Shown here piece after piece: positions 51,574-59,954 of a stretch of 64,000 nucleotides of DNA. Under the pieces are notes generated by a model that was not told the origin of the DNA, searched no databases, and saw only the letters and a program-made list of their open reading frames with translations. Positions within the stretch are counted from its first letter, which is position 1. Each line of letters starts with the position of its first letter. Both the position numbers and the translations under genes were made by a program. Source of the DNA: Streptomyces corallincola (lineage in GTDB: Bacteria; Actinomycetota; Actinomycetes; Streptomycetales; Streptomycetaceae); NCBI RefSeq assembly GCF_019104725.1, contig NZ_JAHRXF010000026.1:1-64000 (forward strand). The letters run 5' to 3'.

Positions 51574-52035
51574 ATGGCGGAACCGAGGACGTTCACCTCC
51601 CCCGAGGAGCTGAAGGCGGCGGTGGGCGAGCAGTTGGGCCACACCGACTGGCTGGAGGTCGATCAGAAGCGGATCGACCTGTTCGCGGAGGCGACCGGCG
51701 ATCACCAGTGGATCCACGTGGACCCGGAGCGGGCGGCCGACGGACCCTTCGGCACCACGATCGCGCACGGCTATCTGACCCTCTCCCTGCTCCCACTGTT
51801 CGGGCCGCAGCTCATGGCGGTAGAGGGCGTACGCATGGGCGTCAACTACGGCACGAACAAGGTGCGTTTCCCCGCACCCGTGCCCGTGGGCTCACGGCTG
51901 CGCGCCACCGGCAGCATCACCGACGTGACGGACGTGACCGGCGGGGTCCAGGTCGCCGTCGTCTACACGGTGGAGCGCGAGGGCGGCGACAAGCCGGTGT
52001 GCGTGGCGGAGTCGGTGTCCCGGTTCCTGTTCTGA
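51574..52035 (+). CDS. MaoC-family (R)-hydratase
   Basis: A 153-residue hot-dog-fold enoyl-CoA hydratase of the MaoC/PhaJ type. The hydratase motif FAEATGDHQWIHVDPERAADGPFGTTIAHGYLTLSLLP holds the catalytic Asp and His. The C-terminal strand has VCVAESVSRF. It hydrates trans-2-enoyl-CoA to (R)-3-hydroxyacyl-CoA. ATG at 51574 follows a CGAGAGG-type site. A strong promoter with a dyad precedes it, and a TetR gene follows convergently, so fatty-acid-responsive control is likely. Confidence 0.93.
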   Translation: MAEPRTFTSPEELKAAVGEQLGHTDWLEVDQKRIDLFAEATGDHQWIHVDPERAADGPFGTTIAHGYLTLSLLPLFGPQLMAVEGVRMGVNYGTNKVRFPAPVPVGSRLRATGSITDVTDVTGGVQVAVVYTVEREGGDKPVCVAESVSRFLF

Positions 52036-52046
52036 CCGCCGTCGGA

Positions 52047-52069
52047 GCGCCGGGCTCACGCCCCGGCGC
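52047..52069. terminator. short terminator between MaoC and TetR genes
   Basis: GCGCCGGG and CCCGGCGC flank a seven-base loop in the 20-base gap and the TetR 3' end. It is small but well placed for both convergent genes. Confidence 0.5.
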
Positions 52070-52682
52070 CCACCATCCGCAGCACCAGCCCCGCGTACAG
52101 CTCCCCGACCTCCTCGGGGGTGCGCGGCCCGGTCACGTTGAACCAGCGGGCGACGTCGATGCAGAGGGACAGCACGGCCAGGGTGGTGCCGGGCACGTCG
52201 GCCACCCGGAACTCACCGGAGGCGACCCCGTCCTCGATCATGCCCCGCACCTCGGCATCGACCTGGCGGCGCAGCGCGACGATCTCGGCGCGGGCGTCGG
52301 GGCCGAGGGCGTCGAGTTCGTACTGCACGACCCGTGCGGTGGTGCGGTGGGCCGCGTGCCAGCGGACGAAGGAGGCGACGGCGTCGGCCAGCCGCTCGGC
52401 GGCGGTGCCCTCGCCTCCGGCGGCCTCCCGCAGGATGCCGAGGGCCTTGTCGTGGCCGATGCGGCTGATCCGGTGGAGCAGTTCTTCCTTGGTCTTGTAG
52501 TGGATGTAGAGCGCGGCCGGGCTCATTCCGGCCCGGCCCGCGATGTCACGGGTGGTGGTGGCGTGGTAGCCGCGCTCGGCGAAGGCGTCCACGGCGGCGA
52601 CCAGCAGACGCCGGGCCGCGTCCGGGGTGACCTCGTCCCACGGTTCGGCCTCTCCGCCGACCGTCTCCTCCGCCGTACTCAT
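52056..52682 (-). CDS. TetR-family regulator
   Basis: A 208-residue TetR repressor. The DNA-binding domain (about 22-68) has AAVDAFAERGYHATTTRDIAGRAGMSPAALYIHYKTKEELLHRISRIGHDK, close to KstR/FadR-type actinobacterial regulators of lipid use. The C-terminal domain is helical (RTTARVVQYELDALGPDARAEI). The ATG at 52682 has AGGGG six bases upstream; a GTG one codon earlier is possible. A dyad 44 bases upstream may be its own operator. It is convergent to the MaoC gene. Confidence 0.87.
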   Translation of the reverse strand: MSTAEETVGGEAEPWDEVTPDAARRLLVAAVDAFAERGYHATTTRDIAGRAGMSPAALYIHYKTKEELLHRISRIGHDKALGILREAAGGEGTAAERLADAVASFVRWHAAHRTTARVVQYELDALGPDARAEIVALRRQVDAEVRGMIEDGVASGEFRVADVPGTTLAVLSLCIDVARWFNVTGPRTPEEVGELYAGLVLRMVGAGA

Positions 52683-52725
52683 CACTCGCCCCTCTCGGTG
52701 ACAGGGACACCACCATACCGTCCGG

Positions 52726-52739
52726 AGTGAGCGCTCGCT
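52726..52739. promoter_or_regulatory. palindrome upstream of the TetR gene
   Basis: AGTGAGCGCTCGCT contains the perfect 8-bp centre GAGCGCTC and resembles sites bound by lipid-sensing TetR proteins. It lies 44 bases before the TetR start, suggesting autoregulation. Confidence 0.45.
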
Positions 52740-52789
52740 TAGCGCGCCCGTGCTGGGGACGGTGGCCGGGACCGCGTCCCGTGCGGGGC

Positions 52790-53077
52790 TCAGAGCTTCT
52801 GGAAGGGGTCGTGCTCGGCGAGCAGCTTGTCCAGCCGGGCCTGGTCCACCCGGCTGACGATCTGCCCGGCCTCCTGCCGGTCGCGGACCACCTTGGCGAG
52901 GGTGAACGCGGAGGTGACGAGGTAGAGGACGGCGATGCCGAGGAACGCCCGGACCCAGGCGTCCGCCTGGAGCCGTGCGATGCCGATGCCGGTGGCGAAG
53001 ATCGCGACGCCGAAGGACGCGACGGCCTGGCCGTAGTAGGCGGCGGTGTTCTGCTGCTTGACCTGTGTATCGCTCAT
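52790..53077 (-). CDS. YiaA/YiaB two-helix inner membrane protein
   Basis: A 95-residue protein with two membrane helices: YYGQAVASFGVAIFATGIGIARL, then WVRAFLGIAVLYLVTSAFTLAKVVRD. This is the YiaA/B two-helix domain. A charged C-terminal tail (QEAGQIVSRVDQARLDKLLAEHDPFQKL) is probably cytoplasmic. Function in bacteria is unknown. ATG at 53077 opens MSDTQVKQQNTAAYYG, a usual beginning for the family. It stands alone between two TetR genes. Confidence 0.88.
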   Translation of the reverse strand: MSDTQVKQQNTAAYYGQAVASFGVAIFATGIGIARLQADAWVRAFLGIAVLYLVTSAFTLAKVVRDRQEAGQIVSRVDQARLDKLLAEHDPFQKL

Positions 53078-53252
53078 GGGACGAGCATCCGCCACGGCGG
53101 CACCGGCCGACATCCGTCGCCGTACTCAGGTCGGGTACTCAGCACGCGGACCGCTCGGACCGCTGGGGGGATCGGCCCGGGGGGAAGCACCCCGCCCCGG
53201 ACGCGCTGAACGAGCCCGCTGGTACCTGGGGCGCGGCCCTACGATGTGCGGC

Positions 53253-53903
53253 ATGGCCAGACCGCGCAAGCCCCTGCTGAGCATCGACCGGATCGTGCGG
53301 ACGGCGCGGGAACTCGTGGACGCGGAGGGGCTGGCCGCCGTCTCCACCCGGCGGCTCGCGGCCGAACTGGGCGTGAGCGGACCCTCGCTCTACAACCACT
53401 TCCGCACCAAGGACGAGATCCTGGAGGCGGTCGCGGACTCGGTGAGCGCACAGGTGGACCTGTCGATGTTCGAGGACGGCCGCGACTGGCGCACCGCCCT
53501 GCGCGACTGGGCCGTCTCCTACCGGGCCGCGCTGCGCGATCATCCGAACATCGTCCCGGTCCTCGCGCGGGGCCCCGGCCGCCGCCCGGCCGCGCTGCGG
53601 CTGGCCGACGCGGTCTACGGCGCGATGGTGGACGCGGGCTGGCCCCCGGCCCGGGCCACCTCCATTGGCGCGCTGATGCGGTACTTCATCATGGGCTCCG
53701 CGCTCGGCTCCTTCGCGGGCGGCTTCGTGGACGACGCCGACGCCTACGACCCGGCCGACTATCCGCGTCTCGGACAGGCCCACCTCCTCGCGGACCGGCA
53801 GGAGAGGATCGACGAACGCGCCTTCGAGACGGGCCTGTCGGCACTGCTGGCCGGGCTGGCCGAGCAGTTCGGGCGGGTACGGGAGGAATCCGCCGGGGGC
53901 TGA
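53253..53903 (+). CDS. TetR-family regulator with TetR_C-like domain
   Basis: A 216-residue regulator. The HTH region is SIDRIVRTARELVDAEGLAAVSTRRLAAELGVSGPSLYNHFRTKDEILEAVAD, close to the true TetR subgroup. The C-terminal domain continues WRTALRDWAVSYRAALRDHPNIVPVLARGPGRRPAALRLADAVYGAMVDAGWPPA, the TetR_C type that senses small molecules and drugs. ATG at 53253 (MARPRKPLLS) is used; an ATG three codons earlier is possible. The EamA transporter gene follows on the same strand after 108 bases and may be its target. Confidence 0.88.
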   Translation: MARPRKPLLSIDRIVRTARELVDAEGLAAVSTRRLAAELGVSGPSLYNHFRTKDEILEAVADSVSAQVDLSMFEDGRDWRTALRDWAVSYRAALRDHPNIVPVLARGPGRRPAALRLADAVYGAMVDAGWPPARATSIGALMRYFIMGSALGSFAGGFVDDADAYDPADYPRLGQAHLLADRQERIDERAFETGLSALLAGLAEQFGRVREESAGG

Positions 53904-54011
53904 GGCCCGTACCCGGCTTCCGTACCGGAGCCCGCGCCCGGCGTCCATGCCGGGTGTGCGGGTCGGGGATCCGCCCGCCGCGCCGCCCGCCCGGTTCCTA
54001 TGCTCGGGATC

Positions 54012-54995
54012 ATGACGCACACCACCACACCCCGGCGGGCCCTGCCCGTCGCCGCGGCCGTCGTCACCGTCGTGCTGTGGGCGTCCGCGTTCGTGGCGAT
54101 CCGCAGCGCCGGTGACTCCTACTCACCGGGCGCGCTGGCGCTCGGGCGGCTGCTGTCGGGCGCCGCGGTGCTGGGCGCGATCTGCGCCGTACGACGGGAG
54201 GGGTGGCCGCCGAGGGAGGCGTGGCGCGGGATTCTGCTGTCCGGGGTGCTGTGGTTCGGCTTCTACATGGTGGTCCTGAACTGGGGCGAGCGTCAGGTGG
54301 ACGCGGGCACCGCCGCCCTGGTGGTGAACGTCGGCCCGCTGCTGATCGCGCTGCTCGGCGCGCGGCTGCTGGGCGATCCGATGCCGCCGAGGCTGCTCGC
54401 GGGCATGGCGGTGTCGTTCGCGGGTGCGGTGACGGTGGGCCTGTCGATGTCGGCCGGGGGCGGCGGGTCGTCGCTGCTCGGGGTGGTGCTGTGCCTGCTG
54501 GCCGCCGTGGCGTACGCGGGCGGGGTCGTCGCGCAGAAGCCCGCGCTGGGCGCGGCGAGCGCGCTCCAGGTGACGGCGTTCGGGTGCCTGGTCGGCGCGG
54601 TGGGGTGTCTGCCGTTCGCGGGGCAGTTGCTGCACGAGGTGTCCCGCGCCCCGCTCGCCGCCACCCTGGACATGGTCTATCTGGGCGTCTTCCCGACCGC
54701 CCTCGCCTTCACCACCTGGGCCTACGCCCTCGCCCGCACCACCGCGAGCCGTATGGGCGCGACCACGTACGCGGTGCCCGCGCTGGTGGTGCTGATGTCG
54801 TGGCTGGTGCTGGGCGAGGTGCCGGGGATGCTCACCCTGGCGGGTGGGGTGCTGTGCCTGGCGGGCGTGGCGGTGTCCCGCTCGCGCCCGGCACGGCCCG
54901 CGCCACGGGCGGCGGGCCGTGAGGACGCGCGGGAGCCGGGGACGGGAGGGGCGGCGGAGGGGACCCCGGAGCCCCGGTCGGAGAGCGGGGTCTGA
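54012..54995 (+). CDS. EamA/DMT-family transporter
   Basis: A 327-residue exporter of the drug/metabolite transporter superfamily with ten predicted helices in two EamA repeats. Repeat signatures are VVLWASAFVAIRSAGDSYSPGALALGRLL and, in the second half, YLGVFPTALAFTTWAYALARTTASRMGATTYAVPALVVLMSWLVLGEVP. A disordered Pro/Glu/Ser-rich C-terminal tail of about 40 residues follows. ATG at 54012 (MTHTTTPRR) is preferred over one four codons earlier. A TetR gene precedes it, so it may be an inducible efflux carrier; the substrate is unknown. Confidence 0.9.
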   Translation: MTHTTTPRRALPVAAAVVTVVLWASAFVAIRSAGDSYSPGALALGRLLSGAAVLGAICAVRREGWPPREAWRGILLSGVLWFGFYMVVLNWGERQVDAGTAALVVNVGPLLIALLGARLLGDPMPPRLLAGMAVSFAGAVTVGLSMSAGGGGSSLLGVVLCLLAAVAYAGGVVAQKPALGAASALQVTAFGCLVGAVGCLPFAGQLLHEVSRAPLAATLDMVYLGVFPTALAFTTWAYALARTTASRMGATTYAVPALVVLMSWLVLGEVPGMLTLAGGVLCLAGVAVSRSRPARPAPRAAGREDAREPGTGGAAEGTPEPRSESGV

Positions 54996-55134
54996 CGGCT
55001 CCGGACCCGGGCCCGCCGGTCGGGGCGCCCGTACGCGGCCTGCGGGCGGCCGGGCCGGGGATGGGCGCCGACCGCCCGCCGGGCGTGCTGCCGGGCGGGA
55101 CCGCTCCGCCGGGCGGACTGCCCTGCCGCAGGCG

Positions 55135-55788
55135 CTACTTGGTCGCAGTCAGGTGTGCGAAGACCACGACGTTGCTGGTGTAGCCGGTGCGCTTGGTGAA
55201 CAGGCCGCCGCAGGTGAGGACGCGGAGTTCGGGGCGGCTGGCCGGACCGTAGACCTCCTTGTCGGGGAAGCCCGCCTTGTCGAAGACCTTGACCCGGTCC
55301 ACGGTGTAGACGGCGGTGCGTCCGTCGGCGCGCTGCGCCTGGACGAGTTTGCCGGGCTTGACCTGGGCGAGCGCGGCAAAGACGGCGGGCCCGGTGGTGG
55401 TGTCCCGGTGGCCGACCGCGACGGCGGTGCCGATCTCGCCGGGGGTGGCCCCTCCCTCGTACCAGCCGACCTCCTTCGGCCGGTCCAGCGGCGGGGTCGT
55501 CAACTGCCGGTCCTTGTCCAGCCGTAGACCGATGACCGGGGCGTCGATCCCGAGCGAGGGGATGCGCAGGGACGTCGGCCGGGACCGGGGCAGCGGGCGC
55601 GGCGGGGGTCCGGAGCCCCGGCCGTCGGCGTGGGCGGCGGCGCCCGCCGCCTCGGTGCCGGTGCCCCCGTCGCCCCCGCCGCACCGGACCACCGTCGTCA
55701 CCAGGACGGCCGTGAGGGCGGCCGTCCTGGCGAGCCGGAAGGCACGGGTCCGGTGCCACGGCCTGCGTCGGCGCCTACGCGGCGCCAT
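55135..55788 (-). CDS. class F sortase
   Basis: A 217-residue membrane-anchored transpeptidase. A basic N-terminus (MAPRRRRRRPW) and one helix (about 20-35) anchor it, a Gly/Pro linker follows, and the sortase barrel starts at about 72 (LRIPSLGIDAPVIGL). The catalytic residues are H127 in AVAVGHRDT, C193 in LRVLTCGG and a likely R200. The compact catalytic domain of about 145 residues matches class F. Its ATG overlaps the end of a gene for an exported, membrane-anchored protein, so the two are translationally coupled and probably act together. Confidence 0.88.
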   Translation of the reverse strand: MAPRRRRRRPWHRTRAFRLARTAALTAVLVTTVVRCGGGDGGTGTEAAGAAAHADGRGSGPPPRPLPRSRPTSLRIPSLGIDAPVIGLRLDKDRQLTTPPLDRPKEVGWYEGGATPGEIGTAVAVGHRDTTTGPAVFAALAQVKPGKLVQAQRADGRTAVYTVDRVKVFDKAGFPDKEVYGPASRPELRVLTCGGLFTKRTGYTSNVVVFAHLTATK

Positions 55789-56425
55789 TGGGCCGCCGGC
55801 GGACGAGCCGCAGGTACACCGCGCCGCTCACCGCGACCAGGCCGACGGCCGCTGCCGCCGCCACCGGGGAGAACGCGCCGCTCGGGTCGATGAGGCCGCC
55901 GCCGCCCGCGTGGACACCGCCCTTGGGGCCGTCGCCCTTGCCGCTCTCGCTCCAGGCGCCGTCGTTCTGGTGGTCCTCGATCTGGCCCGGTCCCTGCGCG
56001 CCCGGCTTCTGGTCGCGGCAGTCCACGTGGAACACCTTCTCCTTGGCGGCGCCCGCGACCACCCACGTGATCTTGTACTGCCCGTCCGCCAGGCCCAGCG
56101 GGTCGGTGTGCCCGGCGCCGCCCGCGAGCTGGATGGTGCCCGCGACGGTGGCGGCCGTGGGCAGCGGGGGCTGCGGGCTGATGGTGTACGCGATCGAGGG
56201 GAGGACGTCGAAGTTGGCCGCGTCCAGGTAGAACTTGCAGACCGTGGGGTCGTCCTTGGAGACGCCGAACGGGACACCCTCGCGGTGGATGCGGATGTCG
56301 CCGTTCTCACCGGCCGCCAGGGCCGGGGGCGCCGCCACCCACGAGGCGCCCGCCGCGGCGAGGGCGGTGAGGACGACGGTGGCTCCCGCGCGGGAGAAGG
56401 TACGTGGAAGCGTGTGGGTGGGCAT
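55775..56425 (-). CDS. exported C-terminally anchored protein coupled to sortase
   Basis: A 216-residue surface protein I do not recognise. The signal peptide (about 1-38) ends PPALAAG, and a beta-rich domain to about 140 has two cysteines (in TVCKFYL and HVDCRDQ) that could form a disulfide. A low-complexity Gly/Asp/Ser linker, a membrane helix (about 184-206) and a basic tail LRLVRRRPNG follow. No LPxTG-like signal occurs before the helix; the residues there are GGLIDPSGAFSP. ATG at 56425 follows GGAGGAG. It overlaps the sortase gene by 14 bases and is presumably its partner or an atypical substrate. Confidence 0.72.
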   Translation of the reverse strand: MPTHTLPRTFSRAGATVVLTALAAAGASWVAAPPALAAGENGDIRIHREGVPFGVSKDDPTVCKFYLDAANFDVLPSIAYTISPQPPLPTAATVAGTIQLAGGAGHTDPLGLADGQYKITWVVAGAAKEKVFHVDCRDQKPGAQGPGQIEDHQNDGAWSESGKGDGPKGGVHAGGGGLIDPSGAFSPVAAAAAVGLVAVSGAVYLRLVRRRPNGAA

Positions 56426-56697
56426 GCAAGCTCCTCCGAGTTAGACGATTTTCATACAAACCGACCTTTCGTTGGGACTGTCACGCATGCACGCCCCGCC
56501 CGACGGCATCGACACCGGACGTGTCGCCGGATATCGCTCGGGCGGAGCAAGGGAGGGGCGTGCCGGGGGCTGACGAGGGGCGGCGGGGAGGGCGTAACGG
56601 GGGTGTGACGGGGGGTCAGCGGGCTTGCGCGGCGCGTCTTCCGGCGGGCGGGCACGGTCCGGCGGCACCCGTGCGGCGACCCCCCGGGGGCGCGGGA

Positions 56698-58953
56698 TCA
56701 GCTCCCCGGGGCCGCCGCCACCGGCGTGTCGAGCGGGTCCACGGCCACCGGGACGCCGTTCAGCACCGCGTTGCCGGAGAGCGGGTCGAGGAGACTGCCG
56801 TCCAGGAGCTGGTTGACGTTGACGCCGGGCGCGGTGGCGGCGTGGCGCTGGCGGGTGCCGGGGCGGTCGTGGCCCCAGCCGTGCGGCAGGCTGACCACGC
56901 CGGGCCGTACGTCCTCGGTGATCTCGGCCGGGGCGACGACCTCTCCCCCGGCGCCCGTGACCCGCACGTCGGCGCCGTCGCGCACGCCCAGGTGCCGGGC
57001 GTCGTCGGGGTGGATGTGCAGGGTGCAGCGGTTGCTGCCGCCGGTGAGGGCCGGGACGTTGTGCATCCAGCTGTTGTTGGACCGCAGATGACGACGGCCG
57101 ACCAGGACCAGCCCGGCGGGCCGCTCGCGCAACGCGGCGCCGAGCCGGGGCAGGTCGTCCGCGATCGGGCCGGGCAGCAGCTCGATCCGCCCGCTGGGCG
57201 TGCGCAGCGGCTGCGGCAGCCGGGAGGCGAGCGGGCCGAGGTCGATGCCGTGCGGGTGGTCCATCAGCCGGGCCAGGGTCAGGCCGCCCGGCCGGGCACC
57301 GAACCCGTCGCCGTACGGGCCGAGCCGGAGCATCAGGTCGAGCCGTCGCTCGGGCCCGTCCACGCCGGTGAGCCGGGCCGCGAGCGCACGTGAATCCCCG
57401 CCGTGCACCGGCGAGTCGGGGTCCTCGACGGCGCGGTCCAGGGTCTGGCCGATCACCGTCGCGTCCACGACCGCCGGGTCGGCGCCGTGCCGTCCGGTGA
57501 GGGCGAGGATCAACCGGGCGTGGATCTCGGTCTCGGCCATCAGCCCGTCCTCCAGCGGGACGGCGGGGCGGGTGTAGCGGACCTGGTTGCGTACGGCGAG
57601 CGTGTTGAACGCGAAGTCGTGGTGCGGGCTCTGCGCGGGCGGGGGCGGAGGGAGGACGACGTGGGCGTGGCGCGAGGTCTCGTTGAGGTACGGGTCCACG
57701 GCGACCATGAAGTCCAGCCCGGCGAGGGCCTTGTCGAGGCGGCGGCCGTCCGGCGCGGAGAGCACCGGGTTGGCGGCGACCACGAGGAGCGCGCGGACCG
57801 GCTCGCCCCCGGGGGTGGGGGTGTCGATCTCCTCGGCGAGCGCGGACAGCGGCAACTCGCCCTTGGCCTCGGGGAGTCGGCGCACCCGCGAGTGCCAGCG
57901 GCCGAGCGCGAACCCGCGTCCGGGACCGGCCGGGCGGAGCCGGTCGGTGGCGGCCAGCGGGAACAGCGCGCCACCGGGCCGGTCGAGGTTGCCGGTGAGG
58001 ACGTTCAGCACGTCCACCAGCCAACTGGCGAGCGTGCCGTGCGGGACCGTGCAGCTGCCGATGCGGGCGTAGACGGCGGCGGTCGGGGCGGCGGCGAGTT
58101 CACGGGCCAGGGTGCGGATGAGGGGCGCGTCGAGATCGCACGCGGGCGCCACCGTCTCGGGGGTGAACTCGGCCAGCGCGGACCGGAGTTCGGGCAACCG
58201 CTCGACGTGCGGGGCGAGTCGGCCGAGGTCGGCCAGGCCCTCCTCGAAGAGGGTCGTGGCCATCGCCGCGAGCAACAGGGCATCCGTACCGGGGCGGATG
58301 GCGAGGTGCCGGTCGGCGAGCCGCGCGGTGCGGGTGCGGCGCGGGTCCACCACGGTGAGCCGTCCGCCGCGCGCCCGCAGCGCCTTCAGGCGGCCGGGGA
58401 AGTCGGGGGCGGTGCACAGACTCCCGTTGGACTCAAGGGGGTTGGCGCCGATGAGCAGCAGATGGTCGGTGTGGTCCAGGTCGGGCACGGGGATGGCGTT
58501 CGCGTCCCCGAAGAGGAGCCCGCTGGAGACGTGTTTGGGCATCTGGTCCACCGTGGACGCGGTGAACAGGCTGCGGGTGCGCAGGGCGCCGAGCAGCACC
58601 GGCGGGTACAGCCCGCCCGCCATCGTGTGCACGTTGGGATTGCCGAGGACCACCCCGAGCGCGTCCGCCCCGTACCGCTCCACCACCGGGCGCGTCCCGG
58701 CGGCCACCGCGTCGAACGCCTCGCTCCAACTCGCCTCGCGCAGCTCACCGTTGACGCGGACGAGAGGTGCGCGCAGCCGGTCGGGGTCACTGTCCACGGC
58801 CCCGAACGACGCGCCCTTGGGGCAGATGAACCCCTTGCTGAACACGTCCTCCCGGTCCCCGCGCGCCCCGGTGACCCTGCCCCCCTCGACGGTGAGCGTC
58901 AGCCCGCAGGTGGCCTCGCACAGGGGGCATATACGCAGTGCGCTACGGGTCAC
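56698..58953 (-). CDS. molybdopterin oxidoreductase with 4Fe-4S cluster
   Basis: A 751-residue complex-iron-sulfur molybdoenzyme of the bis-MGD (DMSO reductase) superfamily. The N-terminal cluster motif is CPLCEATC (C9, C12, C16) with C44 in FICPKG. Cofactor domains follow with LLLIGANPLESNGSL, LTVVDPRRTRTARLADRHLAIRPGTDALLLAAM and a C-terminal MGD domain (LHIHPDDARHLGVRDGADVRV, LPHGWGHDRPGT). No Tat signal is seen, so it acts in the cytoplasm. The exact reaction (nitrate, formate or similar) is unclear. GTG at 58953 follows GGGAGGA. An operator-like motif, copy C, lies 74 bases upstream. Confidence 0.9.
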   Translation of the reverse strand: MTRSALRICPLCEATCGLTLTVEGGRVTGARGDREDVFSKGFICPKGASFGAVDSDPDRLRAPLVRVNGELREASWSEAFDAVAAGTRPVVERYGADALGVVLGNPNVHTMAGGLYPPVLLGALRTRSLFTASTVDQMPKHVSSGLLFGDANAIPVPDLDHTDHLLLIGANPLESNGSLCTAPDFPGRLKALRARGGRLTVVDPRRTRTARLADRHLAIRPGTDALLLAAMATTLFEEGLADLGRLAPHVERLPELRSALAEFTPETVAPACDLDAPLIRTLARELAAAPTAAVYARIGSCTVPHGTLASWLVDVLNVLTGNLDRPGGALFPLAATDRLRPAGPGRGFALGRWHSRVRRLPEAKGELPLSALAEEIDTPTPGGEPVRALLVVAANPVLSAPDGRRLDKALAGLDFMVAVDPYLNETSRHAHVVLPPPPPAQSPHHDFAFNTLAVRNQVRYTRPAVPLEDGLMAETEIHARLILALTGRHGADPAVVDATVIGQTLDRAVEDPDSPVHGGDSRALAARLTGVDGPERRLDLMLRLGPYGDGFGARPGGLTLARLMDHPHGIDLGPLASRLPQPLRTPSGRIELLPGPIADDLPRLGAALRERPAGLVLVGRRHLRSNNSWMHNVPALTGGSNRCTLHIHPDDARHLGVRDGADVRVTGAGGEVVAPAEITEDVRPGVVSLPHGWGHDRPGTRQRHAATAPGVNVNQLLDGSLLDPLSGNAVLNGVPVAVDPLDTPVAAAPGS

Positions 58954-59026
58954 GGGTCCTCCCGGATCGTTCGGTGAACGGTACGACGACTCCGCCCCGG
59001 CGGCGACGGGCCGACCTGCCGCGAGC

Positions 59027-59044
59027 ATACCGACCGGTTGGCAT
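59027..59044. promoter_or_regulatory. TetR-type operator, copy C
   Basis: ATACCGACCGGTTGGCAT differs from copy A at a single position. It lies 74 bases upstream of the molybdopterin oxidoreductase gene and downstream of a TetR gene. Confidence 0.55.
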
Positions 59045-59161
59045 GGCCGGGAGTCCCCCGGAGGCCTGGGGTACGACGGCGGACGTGCGCGGAGCGGACG
59101 GGGTCGGCCGGGCGCGAGGAGGCAGCCGCGCCGGACCGGGTGCCGGGCGGCGCGGGGTGGG

Positions 59162-59779
59162 TCAGCCCAGGGTCGTCCCCAGGTACGCCCGGAGCAGGGC
59201 GCGGGTCTCCGCGATGATCGCCGGATCTCCCTCGGGGCTTGTACGGAAGGCGAGTTGGACGAGGGTGTCGGCGGTTTCGACGGCGATCAGGAGGGTGCGG
59301 CGGAGGGTGTCGTCGGGGGTGCGGCCGAGGACGCCGGAGAGGAGGGCGGCCAGGCGGTCCGCGACGCGGGTGTTGGGTTCGGACCGGCGGGAGCCGACGG
59401 GCATCTGGTTGCCGAAGTCCACCAGGGAGAAGCCGGGCGCGCTCCGCTTCATGGCCAGGTACTCGTCCAGGACGGCGTCCATGACGGGCCGCCAGTCACC
59501 GCGCTGCGCGCCCCCGAGCCGCTCAGCGACGCGCTCGGTGTAGCGCTCCAGGTTGCGTTGCGCGAGGGCGTCGGCCATCTGGCGTTTGTTGCCGAAGAAG
59601 CGGTAGACGGAGCCGATGGGAACACCGGCGCGCAGGGCCACCTCGCTGGTGGTCAGCCCTTCGTAGCCGACCTCGTCCAGGAGGACGGCACAGGCGTCGA
59701 GGATCCGGGTCAGCCGTTCGGCGCTGCGCCGCTGGACCGGCGCGCGACGGAGCGAAGTCGCGTCAGGCACGGTTTTCAT
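59162..59779 (-). CDS. TetR-family regulator next to hmgA
   Basis: A 205-residue TetR regulator. The HTH domain (about 18-66) reads RLTRILDACAVLLDEVGYEGLTTSEVALRAGVPIGSVYRFFGNKRQMADALAQRNLERYTE. The C-terminal domain is helical with APGFSLVDFGNQMPVGSRRSEPNTRVADRLA. ATG at 59779 follows GGAGAGG. It is divergent from hmgA across 175 bases and could control it, or the molybdoenzyme gene behind it. It resembles tyrosine-catabolism-linked TetR proteins only by position. Confidence 0.87.
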   Translation of the reverse strand: MKTVPDATSLRRAPVQRRSAERLTRILDACAVLLDEVGYEGLTTSEVALRAGVPIGSVYRFFGNKRQMADALAQRNLERYTERVAERLGGAQRGDWRPVMDAVLDEYLAMKRSAPGFSLVDFGNQMPVGSRRSEPNTRVADRLAALLSGVLGRTPDDTLRRTLLIAVETADTLVQLAFRTSPEGDPAIIAETRALLRAYLGTTLG

Positions 59780-59891
59780 GATGCCTCTCCACCGAGTCCG
59801 GGGTCACCTCACCCCTCGGGGTACGCGGCGGCCCCCCTCCCGTACTCATCCGGGCCGCGGGCCGGAACGGCGCGGCGGACGCGGAGCCCTC

Positions 59892-59920
59892 TTGCGTCCG
59901 GCCTCCCGCATTCCTACGGT
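59892..59920 (+). promoter_or_regulatory. hmgA promoter
   Basis: TTGCGT (59892-59897), a 17-base spacer and TACGGT (59915-59920) form a good housekeeping-type promoter 35 bases before the hmgA start. Confidence 0.55.
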
Positions 59921-59954
59921 GATGCACAGGATTCAGGAGCGCAAGGGAGCGATC

